From UBA5794 sp965368815 (lineage in GTDB: Bacteria; Actinomycetota; Acidimicrobiia; Spongiisociales; UBA5794), in assembly GCA_965368815.1 (NCBI GenBank), contig CBDUOH010000001.1, positions 39,685-103,684 of the forward strand: 64,000 bases of DNA, given 5' to 3'. Positions 45,466-53,928 of the stretch are shown piece after piece (within the stretch, counting starts at the first letter, position 1; every line of letters starts with the position of its first letter). The notes beneath the pieces were generated by a model that was given only the letters and a program-made list of their open reading frames with translations, had not been told where the DNA came from and ran no database searches. The position numbers and the translations under genes were made by a program.

Positions 45466-46215
45466 CTAGGCGAGGTCCTTCTTGGCGATGAGGTACGAGG
45501 TGAGAGCGACCCCGATTGCGCCATACACCAAAAGTGTCAGACCGACCGATCCCATTCCGAAGTTGAGCCGTGACGTCATACCGGAGATCCAGGCCTGGGC
45601 GTCGGGAGCGAGGGCACCGAAGGCGGCGACTCCGGTCCGTGACGGCGAGAGTGATGCCAGGCCGGGGAGGGCCGCAACAACGCCGTTCTCGAACACGAGG
45701 AGCAAGGCAAGGCCGATGATCACGGACCGGTCGGTTATGAAGCCGAGGGGCACGAACAGCAATGAGTATGCGACTGCCGCCACGATGCCCCCGCCCATGA
45801 CACCGAGAATCAACGTGGTGTCGAACGAGAATCGGGTGGCGTAGGTGAAACCGAGGAGCACCGCTCCGCCGACGGCGTACAGCGAGGCGACCGTCGCAGC
45901 GGCGATCATCTTCATCAAGGCGATGCGCCAACGTGGAATCGGTCGAAGTGTGATGAAGCTGAGGGTTTGGTCCCTGCGTTCCACACCGAGCGCCGACGAG
46001 GAGACGACGATCGCGATGATCGGCAGGACGAGAGCGAAGTACGACACGACCGTGACCTCCACGAAGATCTGGAACCCCGCATCCGGAGACCGGTCGCTCA
46101 CGCCGATGATGAACAGAATCGCCGGTGCGGCCTGCATTGCAGCGAGCGCCAATGACCTCTTCAGCGGCAGAAGCTGACGAATGGACCCGACGAGGAGGGC
46201 AAGTGATGGTGTCAT
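45466..46215 (-). CDS. ABC-2 type transporter permease
   Basis: A 249-residue membrane protein with six hydrophobic helices and the extended first periplasmic loop of ABC-2 permeases (ALVLPIIAIVVSSSALGVER, then QTLSFITLRPIPR on the cytoplasmic side). Last of four genes in which each start overlaps the preceding stop by four bases. It most likely pairs with the ATPase directly upstream. Substrate unknown. Confidence 0.78.
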   Translation of the reverse strand: MTPSLALLVGSIRQLLPLKRSLALAAMQAAPAILFIIGVSDRSPDAGFQIFVEVTVVSYFALVLPIIAIVVSSSALGVERRDQTLSFITLRPIPRWRIALMKMIAAATVASLYAVGGAVLLGFTYATRFSFDTTLILGVMGGGIVAAVAYSLLFVPLGFITDRSVIIGLALLLVFENGVVAALPGLASLSPSRTGVAAFGALAPDAQAWISGMTSRLNFGMGSVGLTLLVYGAIGVALTSYLIAKKDLA

Positions 46216-47168
46216 CGGCGTTCCACAAGGTATCGAAACACCGATTCGAGCGATTCGTCTTGCGGGAGGAAGGCCGTCAGGCGTGATCCCGCGTCGACCG
46301 CCAGTGCTGCAATGTCAGAGCCGAGCCCTTCGACGTCGCTCGTGCGGACGGTCAGCGTGCCGTCGCCCGCCTCGACGCTGTCGACGTGGCCGGCAGCGAA
46401 CATCGCTGCTCCGAGCTCGCGCGGGCGGTCGGTTCCGATCCGCACGATGTAGGGGATGTTGTTCATAGCCGCCCTGATGGCGTGGACCGACCCTGCGGCT
46501 GCGAGCCGCCCGTCGACGATGGCGACGACCCGCGTTGATACCCGTTCGACCTCCTCGAGCACATGGGAGGACACGATCACGGTCTTGCCAGCCGCCCCGA
46601 GTCCTTCGAAGAGCTCGATGAGGCGGGCGCGCTGGAGGGGGTCGGTGCCGTTGAGCGGCTCGTCGAGGATCAGGACCGATGGGTCGGTGGCGAGTGCCGC
46701 GGCGACCTTGATTCGTTGGCGCATCCCTTTGGAATACCCGCCGACGTTCCTGTCTGCGGCGTCCTGCATCGACACGGCCTCGATCGCCTCGTCGGCTCCA
46801 CTGCCACGTTTCCCCGACAATTGGACCGCGTAGCGGACGAGCTCGCGCCCGGTCATGGATTCGTAGACGGCGTCTTCGTCGGGAACCAGGGCGATGTCGC
46901 GGTACACACTGTGGTTCCGGCGCGGATCGGACCCCAACACCGTCACTGAGCCGTTGGATGCGTCGGTGAGGCCGGCGACCATCCGGAGTAAGGTCGTCTT
47001 GCCGGCTCCGTTGGGACCGAGGAGTCCGGTGACCCCTGGGCCGAACGAGCACGACAGATTCGAGACGGCGACCTTCTGGCCGAACCACTTCGAGACGTTG
47101 GTGACCTCGATGGTCGCGTGCTCGACGAATGCCGGGTCACGGGCACCGTCGGTGGTGGCCGTGGTCAC
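46212..47168 (-). CDS. ABC transporter ATPase
   Basis: A 318-residue ATPase: GPNGAGKTT (Walker A ~53), YSKGMRQRI (signature), VLILDEPLNGTDP (Walker B) and SSHVLEEVE (H-loop), followed by a ~100-residue C-terminal extension common in drug/lantibiotic-type ABC-2 exporters. GTG start, overlapping the upstream permease stop. Likely energises the permease at 45466; export of a drug, lipid or peptide cannot be decided. Confidence 0.87.
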   Translation of the reverse strand: MTTATTDGARDPAFVEHATIEVTNVSKWFGQKVAVSNLSCSFGPGVTGLLGPNGAGKTTLLRMVAGLTDASNGSVTVLGSDPRRNHSVYRDIALVPDEDAVYESMTGRELVRYAVQLSGKRGSGADEAIEAVSMQDAADRNVGGYSKGMRQRIKVAAALATDPSVLILDEPLNGTDPLQRARLIELFEGLGAAGKTVIVSSHVLEEVERVSTRVVAIVDGRLAAAGSVHAIRAAMNNIPYIVRIGTDRPRELGAAMFAAGHVDSVEAGDGTLTVRTSDVEGLGSDIAALAVDAGSRLTAFLPQDESLESVFRYLVERR

Positions 47169-48058
47169 AGCAACCTCCTGTATCGCCTGATGACGAACGC
47201 CACCGACGCTGCGCCGATGACCACCAAGGCCACGAGCGCGACACTCGGGTGGATGTCCGCAGCGGCCAGGAGCGACCCCGAGTCCGTATCGCCGAAGATC
47301 CAGTAGGTCACGGCGTGAGCGCTGTCAACCGGTGCGAACAGAGCGGCGAACCGGCCGCCCGGGATCGCAGAACCCCGCACCAGCGACTCACCGACGGCAC
47401 TCGTGAAGATCATGACGGCCACGTAGATACTTGCGGCGATCGCCTTCCGATTGGAGAGTGCGGCGATGACGAATGCAAGTGGTACGAAGGCAACGACGTA
47501 GACGCCCACAGCTGCTGCAATCCGAGGGATGGTGTCGGCTGCTTCGACCAGACCGTCGAAGATCCCGTCCGGATCCGTTCCTGCCTGTCCGATGTACAGC
47601 ACGATCTGGGGAATCAGCAGGAACCCGCCGACTATCCACAGCATTCCGGCGAAACGCGCAAACACGTAGTCATCCGACGACAGCGGCCTCGACGACAACA
47701 TCGAGAGCACGCCGTCACGTCGGTCAGGGATGAACAGCTCAGGTGCCGACAGTGCGGCGAAGAGCATCGCGATGGTCCCACCCCACACGAAGAAGTTTGC
47801 ATTCTCGGCAGCAATGTCGATTTCATCGGCCGCACCGGCAGGAAGGAAGAACGCCAACCCCACTGCGACGATCGCGGGCAGCATGGCAATCACGACCATG
47901 CCCCACGGCATGATCTTTCTGCGCGCCTTTCTGCGAAGACCGAGAACGCGACGCACGCCGTCGGCAATGACGGCACGGCGTGCACCTGATCGCCCTCGTC
48001 GCTCGCCTTCGTATGGCTCGTACCCGAGGTCATATACGGCGCCGGTCCGCTCACTCAT
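47165..48058 (-). CDS. ABC-2 type transporter permease
   Basis: A 297-residue permease with six transmembrane helices, a basic N-terminal cytoplasmic segment (EPYEGERRGRSGARRAVI) and an LFIPDRRDGVLSMLSSRPLS loop resembling the coupling region of the other permease in this operon. Its start overlaps the upstream ATPase stop by four bases, so the pair forms one transporter half-set. Confidence 0.75.
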   Translation of the reverse strand: MSERTGAVYDLGYEPYEGERRGRSGARRAVIADGVRRVLGLRRKARRKIMPWGMVVIAMLPAIVAVGLAFFLPAGAADEIDIAAENANFFVWGGTIAMLFAALSAPELFIPDRRDGVLSMLSSRPLSSDDYVFARFAGMLWIVGGFLLIPQIVLYIGQAGTDPDGIFDGLVEAADTIPRIAAAVGVYVVAFVPLAFVIAALSNRKAIAASIYVAVMIFTSAVGESLVRGSAIPGGRFAALFAPVDSAHAVTYWIFGDTDSGSLLAAADIHPSVALVALVVIGAASVAFVIRRYRRLL

Positions 48059-48963
48059 GGCATATCTCCGTGGCGGATGAACAGCTCCTCAAGTGATGCG
48101 CCTTCGCCATCGAGACGACGCAGCTGCCCCCCGAGCCGAGCCGTGGTGTCGCGCACGAGGTCGAACACATCGAGCCGGTCGTGCCTGACGGCGAGACGGC
48201 GACCATCGAGGGTCACCTCGGCCCCGGCGGCGGTCAGCGCGGCGACGATCAGGACCGGATCGTCGGCGTACTCGACCCGCACCGTGTGCTCGTCGACGCT
48301 TGCTCCGATCGGGCCGGTGTGCAGCACCGTGCCTTCGTCAAGCATGACGACCCAATCACAGGTGCGCTCGATGTCTCGCAGCACATGGGACGAGACGACG
48401 ACATCGATGCCGAATGTGCCGAGGCGACTGATGAGTTCGAGCATTTCCTCTCGTCCGCTCGGGTCGAGTCCGGATGTCGGCTCGTCCAGGAAGACAAGTT
48501 CGGGGTCGTGCACGATCGCCTGTGCGAGCTTTGCCCGTTGCTTCATACCTGTCGAGAAATCACCGAGGTACCGGAACCGTTCCTCATCCAGCCCGACAAG
48601 AGTCAGGACGTCCGATGCGCGTTGTCGCGCTGCCTGCATCGGGAGCCCAGCTGTTCCTGCGGCGTACACGAGGAAGTCCGCGGCCGTCTGGTCGAGCGGC
48701 AGACACGGTCCTTCCGGCATGTAGCCGATCACGGATCGGATATCGACCAGTTGTTGGCGGGGGTCCATGTCGAGAACAGTCGTGGACCCGACGGTCGGAT
48801 CCAGAATGCCGAGCAGGATCTTGATCAGGGTCGACTTACCTGCGCCGTTGGCTCCCACGAGCCCGGTGCGGCCCCGCGGCACGGACACGTCGAGGCTATG
48901 CAGAGCGGCGATCTTGCCGTAGGCGTGACCGAGATCGGTTGCAGTGAAAGCGGTGTTTGGCAC
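48055..48963 (-). CDS. ABC transporter ATPase
   Basis: A 302-residue ATPase with GANGAGKST (Walker A ~42), FSTGMKQRAKLAQA (signature), LVFLDEPTSGLDPSG (Walker B) and VSSHVLRDIE (H-loop), plus a C-terminal extension. First gene of the four-gene operon and read from a GTG start at 48963. It differs in sequence from the second ATPase, so the operon encodes either two related exporters or a four-component transporter with unlike halves. The 57-base divergent gap to the next gene shows no clear promoter. Confidence 0.87.
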   Translation of the reverse strand: MPNTAFTATDLGHAYGKIAALHSLDVSVPRGRTGLVGANGAGKSTLIKILLGILDPTVGSTTVLDMDPRQQLVDIRSVIGYMPEGPCLPLDQTAADFLVYAAGTAGLPMQAARQRASDVLTLVGLDEERFRYLGDFSTGMKQRAKLAQAIVHDPELVFLDEPTSGLDPSGREEMLELISRLGTFGIDVVVSSHVLRDIERTCDWVVMLDEGTVLHTGPIGASVDEHTVRVEYADDPVLIVAALTAAGAEVTLDGRRLAVRHDRLDVFDLVRDTTARLGGQLRRLDGEGASLEELFIRHGDMP

Positions 48964-49020
48964 GGCAGAACATTAGGGGAGTCTGTGCTATCGGGGGTGC
49001 ACAGCGGTACGCTCGCCGCG

Positions 49021-49713
49021 ATGGATCTCGTGTTTGCAATCCCCGCTGCAGCCGTCGCCACCGGCCTTGCGATCGATCTGTGGTTGGGGTGGCGTCGGCG
49101 GCCGCGCCTCCACGCAGAGGTGTGGACGATGGCGTTCGCAGCCTACGCACTTGCATCATGGGCCCTTGTCATCGGACTTGCCTTCGGCTGGTCGAGCGTG
49201 TCATTCCGGCTCTTCTACTACCTGGGCGGCATCGCCAACATCCCCTTGCTTGCCGCCGGTTCGATAGCACTCGTCGTTTCGGAGAGAGCTTCACGGCGCT
49301 TTCTGACGCCCACCCTGCTGTGGCTCGTCTTCGGTTTCTTTGCAACGTTTCTCGCACCGTTTGTATCGTCGCTCCCGGCCGAGGGGATACCGGAGGGCAG
49401 CGATGTCTTCGAATTCACATTCGGTCTCGAGGCGCTCACACTTCCCGGGCCGAGGCTGTTCGCAGCCATTTCCGGGGGCGTCGGCACGGTCGTCATCATC
49501 GGACTGTCGGTTGTCACGATCGTGCGGACGATCGCGACCAACCGCAAGCTTGCATCCGCGAACGTGTTGATCATCGCGGGGACGTTGGCGCCAGCGATCG
49601 GGGGAACCCTTACCGCCTTCGGTGAGTCGGCCGGTCTGTCTGTTTCCCTGATGGTCGGCGTGACACTGCTGTGGCTCGGGTACCGCCGAGCCGTGTCGGC
49701 ACGCGCCGGCTGA
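49021..49713 (+). CDS. Hypothetical seven-helix membrane protein
   Basis: A 230-residue protein consisting almost wholly of seven hydrophobic helices with an acidic extracellular loop between helices 4 and 5 (EGIPEGSDVFEF). No catalytic motif or family is recognised. ATG 49021 starts directly with the first helix. Divergent from the ABC operon and convergent, one base apart, with the next gene. Confidence 0.6.
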   Translation: MDLVFAIPAAAVATGLAIDLWLGWRRRPRLHAEVWTMAFAAYALASWALVIGLAFGWSSVSFRLFYYLGGIANIPLLAAGSIALVVSERASRRFLTPTLLWLVFGFFATFLAPFVSSLPAEGIPEGSDVFEFTFGLEALTLPGPRLFAAISGGVGTVVIIGLSVVTIVRTIATNRKLASANVLIIAGTLAPAIGGTLTAFGESAGLSVSLMVGVTLLWLGYRRAVSARAG

Positions 49714-49714
49714 G

Positions 49715-50191
49715 TCAGTGCCCGGAAGGGAGCGGAGCGAGAACCGGACGGCGGGTCAACCCGACCAGCGCTGCGACAGTCACGGCTGCGAGCAATCCGG
49801 CGAGCATGAGTGGCGAGTTCGGGGTGACGCCGATCGGTGCGCGCTCAGCGGTCTCGCCATAGACCAACATCAGCGTTGCGGTTTCACCCGGTTCCAGATG
49901 GGGAACCAGCCACGAACCGTTCTCGATCGTCGCACCGATGGACGTCCCGACGACGTCACATTCGCATGGGACCTCAGTCAACCCGATCGTCTGGTCCGAG
50001 GTAGGTGTGTCGAGGATGTTGGTGACCGTGATCGTTCGGTGCCCACCGACGATCTGGCCATCCACAACTATCGATTCCCAGGATGAGAGGGTGGTGACGG
50101 TTGGCGCCGCAGATGCAGTTCCAGCCATCACCACCACCATCGCCACCGCGAGGATGCCTGTCAACAAGGTTTTCCTAACCATGGTGCGCAC
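49715..50191 (-). CDS. Secreted hypothetical protein with C-terminal anchor helix
   Basis: A 158-residue protein: signal peptide (residues 1-29, ending ASAA), a ~95-residue beta-rich extracellular domain with paired Cys (PCECDV) and a C-terminal transmembrane helix followed by TRRP. This resembles a sortase-substrate layout, but no LPxTG-like motif is present, so it is probably a simple membrane-anchored protein. Two start Mets (50191 and 50182) are possible. Function unknown. Confidence 0.6.
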   Translation of the reverse strand: MRTMVRKTLLTGILAVAMVVVMAGTASAAPTVTTLSSWESIVVDGQIVGGHRTITVTNILDTPTSDQTIGLTEVPCECDVVGTSIGATIENGSWLVPHLEPGETATLMLVYGETAERAPIGVTPNSPLMLAGLLAAVTVAALVGLTRRPVLAPLPSGH

Positions 50192-50216
50192 GGTAGGTCA
50201 GGCGACCCACGGTGCC

Positions 50217-50236
50217 TAGACACATCCCGACGTGTC
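50217..50236 (-). terminator. Short hairpin in the 94-base gap below the HTH gene
   Basis: GACAC and GTGTC flank an 8-base spacer about 50 bases after the HTH-gene stop. It is short and has no U-tract; reported only as a possible terminator. Nothing else is recognisable in this gap. Confidence 0.2.
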
Positions 50237-50285
50237 CAGAGGGACTAGTCACGTTCGGGTCGGCGCGACGGTCGCTGGCGAGCAC

Positions 50286-51092
50286 CTATCGACGGCGTCT
50301 GCGGTCCCGCCATCCCGTGGTGAGATAGCGCCAGTAGGTGGTCGTTCCGGATCCGGAGGGAGCGGCGACGCCAGGTGGAACCGTTCCGCCGTTGTTGACA
50401 TCGTGGGACGGCTCGCTGGCCGGTTCTGGGTCCGGATGGTGGTCCTCACCGATGACGACCTGTCCGGGTGTCGTTGCCGCAGCCAGGTCGGAGCGAAGTT
50501 CCCTCAACCGTTCCCGTAGGAATTGGGATTCCGTTTCTGCTTTGGCAGCTCGCTCGCGTGCATCGGCGAGCTGTTGCCCTGCCTCGTGGAGGTTTCCCAA
50601 CTGGTTGAGCATCTTGTTCCACGCATCGACGGGGACGAGCATCGTGCCCTCGGGGTGTTCGGGTGAGGTGTCTGGTTGCGGCGAAGGAGCCGTTTGCTGG
50701 CTTGGCTGTGCGGCACTGCTTGCGTTGACGGCGGCCGGAGTGCGGGTGTCCTGATGTGCGGATCCGCTTGGCGAGTCATCCGAGTGGTGCTCAGGATCGG
50801 GCGTCGCGAGGTCACGTCCGAGCGATCGTGCACGCTCCCGGATCGAATCGAGATCGACCATACGAAGCGCGAGCTCGCCATCGGATTCGAGGTACGTCGC
50901 GACCGTCTCCTTGCGCACCCATTTGCGCAACGTATTGGTGGGGATCCCTGTGGCGGCCTCGGCTTCCTTGAGCGTCACCCACGTACCCGACGCAGCGTTC
51001 GGACCTCGTTTGGATGTCGGACGCGGTGGTGTGGTTCGCTTCGCCGGCGATGCTCGTATCGCCTCTGTTTCCCATCTGGTGGTGGCATCCAT
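50286..51092 (-). CDS. HTH (MerR/excisionase-like) and coiled-coil protein beside the BMC operon
   Basis: A 268-residue protein. Residues ~36-95 form a winged-helix DNA-binding fold of MerR/excisionase type (TWVTLKEAEAATGIPTNTLR, then KWVRKE). Residues ~95-150 are a Ser/Pro/Gln-rich linker, ~155-210 a strongly charged coiled coil (EAGQQLADARERAAKAETES) for dimerisation, and the C-terminus is Gly/Pro-rich with an Arg cluster. It is divergent from the microcompartment operon and could regulate it. The N-terminal HTH type is also found in chromosome-associated proteins, so a regulator role is inference from position. ATG at 51092, very close to a candidate -10 (TAGGAT, 51102-51107). Confidence 0.6.
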   Translation of the reverse strand: MDATTRWETEAIRASPAKRTTPPRPTSKRGPNAASGTWVTLKEAEAATGIPTNTLRKWVRKETVATYLESDGELALRMVDLDSIRERARSLGRDLATPDPEHHSDDSPSGSAHQDTRTPAAVNASSAAQPSQQTAPSPQPDTSPEHPEGTMLVPVDAWNKMLNQLGNLHEAGQQLADARERAAKAETESQFLRERLRELRSDLAAATTPGQVVIGEDHHPDPEPASEPSHDVNNGGTVPPGVAAPSGSGTTTYWRYLTTGWRDRRRRR

Positions 51093-51100
51093 TGTGATCC

Positions 51101-51176
51101 CATCCTATCGGCCCCGCACCCTGCGCGAATGCGAGGCGAAGGGATGCCCCGTGGAGGTGCCACGGGTTCTAGGATG
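51101..51176. promoter_or_regulatory. CATCCTA/TAGGATG dyad in the divergent BMC promoter region
   Basis: The heptamer CATCCTA at 51101-51107 and its complement TAGGATG at 51170-51176 face each other across the 102-base gap between the HTH gene and rpiB. On each strand TAGGAT fits an actinobacterial -10 hexamer (TAnnnT) pointing outward. The HTH transcript would then be nearly leaderless, and the rpiB transcript would start about 13 bases before its TTG codon. No clear -35 boxes are visible. It may equally be a two-site operator. Confidence 0.35.
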
Positions 51177-51194
51177 ACATGTGAAGGAGCCGCA

Positions 51195-51800
51195 TTGACC
51201 GCACGAGATCCCAACATCGAAGCTGACGTGCGTTCACTTGTCCGCCGTATCGTCGACGGCATCATGGACGGTGGCGTCGATGACGGAAACGCTCCATCGA
51301 CCGACCCGCGTGAACCGGTGGATGTGGACAGTGGATCATCGCCGGTCGGTGCTGTGGCCATTGGTGGGGATCACGGTGGATACGCGATGAAAGAAAAGCT
51401 TGCGTTCCGCCTCAAGGAGCTGGGGATGCGGGTGGTGGATTGCGGTACCGACTCGACGGATTCGGTCGATTATCCCGACATCGCCGCGGCGGTCGCTCAT
51501 GAGGTCGCATCGGGGAACACGGACGTCGGAATCGTGGTGGACGGTGCCGGTATCGGTTCAGCGATCGCGGCCAACAAGGTCATGGGCATCCGAGCAGCGA
51601 GATGTGATGACATCTCGACTGCGCGCAATGCCCGCGAACACAACCATGCCAACGTCCTGACGCTCGGCGCCGGGCTCATCGGTGACGCCCTTGCGTGGCA
51701 GATCGTGGAGGAGTTCCTCGCAACACCCTACGGTGAGGGGCGTCACGCCCGCAGAGTGGACAAGATTTCCGACCTCGAACGGAGCCGAAGCCGGTCATGA
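51195..51800 (+). CDS. rpiB: RpiB-like sugar-phosphate isomerase with encapsulation peptide (BMC)
   Basis: A 202-residue protein: an amphipathic helix at residues 7-25 (NIEADVRSLVRRIVDGIMD), an acidic Gly/Ser/Pro linker (26-50) and an RpiB domain (51-202: IGGDHGGYAMKEKL, DCGTDSTDSVDYPDIA, GSAIAANKVMGIRAARC, REHNHANVLTLGAG). A helix-plus-linker extension is how enzymes are targeted into microcompartments. RpiB interconverts ribose-5-P and ribulose-5-P. Here VVDGAGIG replaces the canonical V-x-C-G-T/S-G, so Asp116 stands where the catalytic Cys should be. The TTG at 51195 has GAAGGAG 6 bases upstream; an ATG at 51174 in frame has no such site. Overlaps deoC by 4 bases. Confidence 0.85.
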   Translation: MTARDPNIEADVRSLVRRIVDGIMDGGVDDGNAPSTDPREPVDVDSGSSPVGAVAIGGDHGGYAMKEKLAFRLKELGMRVVDCGTDSTDSVDYPDIAAAVAHEVASGNTDVGIVVDGAGIGSAIAANKVMGIRAARCDDISTARNAREHNHANVLTLGAGLIGDALAWQIVEEFLATPYGEGRHARRVDKISDLERSRSRS

Positions 51801-52639
51801 CCGACGTCAGCAGAGATCAGCTTGTTGAGATTGTCACCCGAGAGGTCTTGTCGGCGCTCGCGGAACGGTCCGACATCTGCGCAAGCCCTGAGAAGTTGCG
51901 CAGCGTGGTCGCCAGCGGAGCCGATCGCGTGTCGTTCCACGGCGACGCAGAGGACGTTCCCCTCGACCTCGCCAAGTACATCGACCACACGTTGCTGCGA
52001 CCAGATGCGACCGCGGACGAGATCGACACGATGTGTGATGAAGCGATGGAGTACGGATTCGCATCGGTGTGCATCAACCCGACCTGGGTCAAACGAGCAG
52101 CCGAGCGACTCCGTGGATCAGAGGTCAAGGTCTGCACCGTGATCGGTTTCCCCCTTGGTGCAACACCGCCGGAGATCAAGGCGATGGAGGCCAGGCGTGC
52201 GCTTCGCGACGGCGCTCGCGAGGTCGACATGGTCATCAATGTCGGTGCCCTCAAGTCCGGGGACCAGGAGCTTGTGCTCCGGGACATCGAAAAGGTGGTG
52301 GATGCCGCACATGAGGGCGGAGCCATTGCCAAGGTGATCCTCGAAACGGCACTGCTCACGGACGAGGAGAAAGTGATCGCCTCGGCGCTCGCTCGTCAGG
52401 CTCGTGCTGACTTCGTCAAGACATCGACCGGGTTCGGGGGCGGAGGCGCAACCGTGTACGACGTTGCATTGATGCGCGAGACCGTGGGGCCGAACATGGG
52501 AGTGAAGGCGAGCGGGGGAGTCCGGACACTCGCCGATGCCGAAGATATGATCGCTGCAGGTGCCACCAGGATCGGTGCTTCGGCGGGAGTCCAGATCGTC
52601 AGTGGTAATGAAGGAGATTCCGATGACAAGCGGTATTGA
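51797..52639 (+). CDS. deoC: Deoxyribose-phosphate aldolase with encapsulation peptide (BMC)
   Basis: A 280-residue class I aldolase splitting 2-deoxyribose-5-phosphate into acetaldehyde and glyceraldehyde-3-phosphate. Catalytic residues are in place: VDMVINVG (Asp), DFVKTSTGFGGGGAT (Schiff-base Lys) and VKASGGVRT (second Lys). Residues 1-~60 are extra relative to free DeoC and begin with an amphipathic helix (RDQLVEIVTREVLSALAER), interpreted as an encapsulation peptide. Acetaldehyde made inside the shell would be taken by the aldehyde dehydrogenase encoded downstream. Coupled to rpiB (ATGA). Confidence 0.93.
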   Translation: MTDVSRDQLVEIVTREVLSALAERSDICASPEKLRSVVASGADRVSFHGDAEDVPLDLAKYIDHTLLRPDATADEIDTMCDEAMEYGFASVCINPTWVKRAAERLRGSEVKVCTVIGFPLGATPPEIKAMEARRALRDGAREVDMVINVGALKSGDQELVLRDIEKVVDAAHEGGAIAKVILETALLTDEEKVIASALARQARADFVKTSTGFGGGGATVYDVALMRETVGPNMGVKASGGVRTLADAEDMIAAGATRIGASAGVQIVSGNEGDSDDKRY

Positions 52640-53249
52640 GCTGCGTTCGTATGCATTCCTCGACAGTCTGCAGCCTCAGTACGCAGCATTCATGGGGACG
52701 ACTGCCCAGGGTTTCCTTCCGCTTGCCGGAGAAGCGGTGCTCTTCGTCGAGGTTGCGCCCGGTATCGAGATCAACCGATTGACCGATGTCGCTCTCAAGG
52801 CCACGAGCGTCAAGCCGGGGATGCAGATCATCGAGCGGGTCTTCGGCCTCCTCGAGGTCCATTCACCGGAGCAGTCCGAGACGCGAGCCGCAGGTGAAGC
52901 AATTCTCGAGTCGCTCGGGGCAAAGGAATCGGACCGACTCAAGCCTGTGGTCCATACGAGCCAGATCATCCGCAGGATCGACGATCATCACGCTCAGCTG
53001 ATCAACCGCACACGCCACGGCCAGATGATCATTCCCGGCCAGACGCTGTACGTCCTCGAGTGTGCTCCCGCTGCCTACGCCGCACTTGCCGCGAACGAGG
53101 CGGAGAAGGCGGCGAACATCAATGTGCTCGAGGTTCGAGCATTCGGTGCGGTCGGGCGGATCTATCTCGGTGGCGAAGAGCAGGACATCGAGGTCGGCTG
53201 GCACGCAGCCGTCGCAGCGATTGAAGGTCTCGACGGGCGATCGTCGTAG
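52623..53249 (+). CDS. BMC shell protein, tandem-domain trimer (BMC-T)
   Basis: A 208-residue shell protein with two BMC domains (residues ~5-100 and ~108-205): ELRSYAFLDSLQPQYAAF starts the first, and LKPVVHTSQIIRRIDDHHAQL and NINVLEVRAFGAVGRIYLGG lie in the second. BMC-T proteins form pseudohexameric trimers in shell facets, often with a larger gated pore for cofactors or bulky metabolites. ATG 52623 lies inside the end of deoC with AAGGAG 8 bases upstream. Confidence 0.88.
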   Translation: MTSGIELRSYAFLDSLQPQYAAFMGTTAQGFLPLAGEAVLFVEVAPGIEINRLTDVALKATSVKPGMQIIERVFGLLEVHSPEQSETRAAGEAILESLGAKESDRLKPVVHTSQIIRRIDDHHAQLINRTRHGQMIIPGQTLYVLECAPAAYAALAANEAEKAANINVLEVRAFGAVGRIYLGGEEQDIEVGWHAAVAAIEGLDGRSS

Positions 53250-53293
53250 TCAACGAACGAACAAGACACACATATCGATCCATAGGAGGGTCC

Positions 53294-53596
53294 ATGTCAG
53301 ACGCATTGGGAATGATTGAGTGCCGTAGTTTCGCGGCGATGGTCGAGGCAGCCGACGCCATGGTCAAGGCTGCCAAGGTCGAGCTCGTGAGCTATGAGGA
53401 GACCGGGGGCGGCTACGTCACGGCCATCATCCGTGGGGACGTTGCTGCGGTCAAGGCAGCGGTCGACGCCGGTGTGCGCGGTGGCGAGAAGGTCGGCGAG
53501 GTCATCGCAACACACGTGATCGCACGTCCACACGTCAACCTCGATCTCATCCTCCCGCTCGGTCGAGCGGACGAGGCGAAGGACGCTGTCAGCTGA
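53294..53596 (+). CDS. BMC shell protein, hexameric (BMC-H)
   Basis: A 100-residue single-domain shell protein, the main facet tile. ALGMIECRSFAAMVEAADAM, the AAKVELVSYEETGGGY strand with the pore loop (GGGY) and EVIATHVIARPH are textbook Pfam BMC features. AGGAGG precedes the ATG closely. It is the only BMC-H in the window, so the facets would use a single H type plus two T types. Confidence 0.96.
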   Translation: MSDALGMIECRSFAAMVEAADAMVKAAKVELVSYEETGGGYVTAIIRGDVAAVKAAVDAGVRGGEKVGEVIATHVIARPHVNLDLILPLGRADEAKDAVS

Positions 53597-53639
53597 TTCC
53601 TGCATCGATCCGACGTGATCGCAATCGAAAGGAGCTGAC

Positions 53640-53927
53640 GTGAATCTCGGAAGGGTGACAGGAACGCTGGTCGCCTCCCGCAAGGAGCCCTTGCTTGAGG
53701 GGCTGCCTCTGCTCGTCGTGCGCCAGCTGGACGAAACCGGAGCTCCCAAGGGTGGCTACGTCGTTGCCGTGGACAGCGTCGGCGCCGGAATCGACGAAGT
53801 CGTGTTGTATGCAAGCGGAAGCTCCGCCCGCCAGACATCGGTGACCAGGGACAAACCCTGTGACGCCGTCATCATGGCCATCGTCGACCAATGGGATGTC
53901 GATGGAGAAACGGTCTACGTGAAGTGA
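53640..53927 (+). CDS. BMC vertex protein (EutN/CcmL, BMC-P), copy 1
   Basis: A 95-residue pentameric vertex protein: NLGRVTGTLVASRKEPLLEG, LLVVRQLD, YVVAVDSVGAGIDEVVLYASGSSAR and IMAIVDQWDV follow the CcmL/EutN pattern. Read from a GTG start with AAAGGAG upstream. One of three divergent BMC-P paralogues here. Confidence 0.93.
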   Translation: MNLGRVTGTLVASRKEPLLEGLPLLVVRQLDETGAPKGGYVVAVDSVGAGIDEVVLYASGSSARQTSVTRDKPCDAVIMAIVDQWDVDGETVYVK

Positions 53928-53928
53928 C

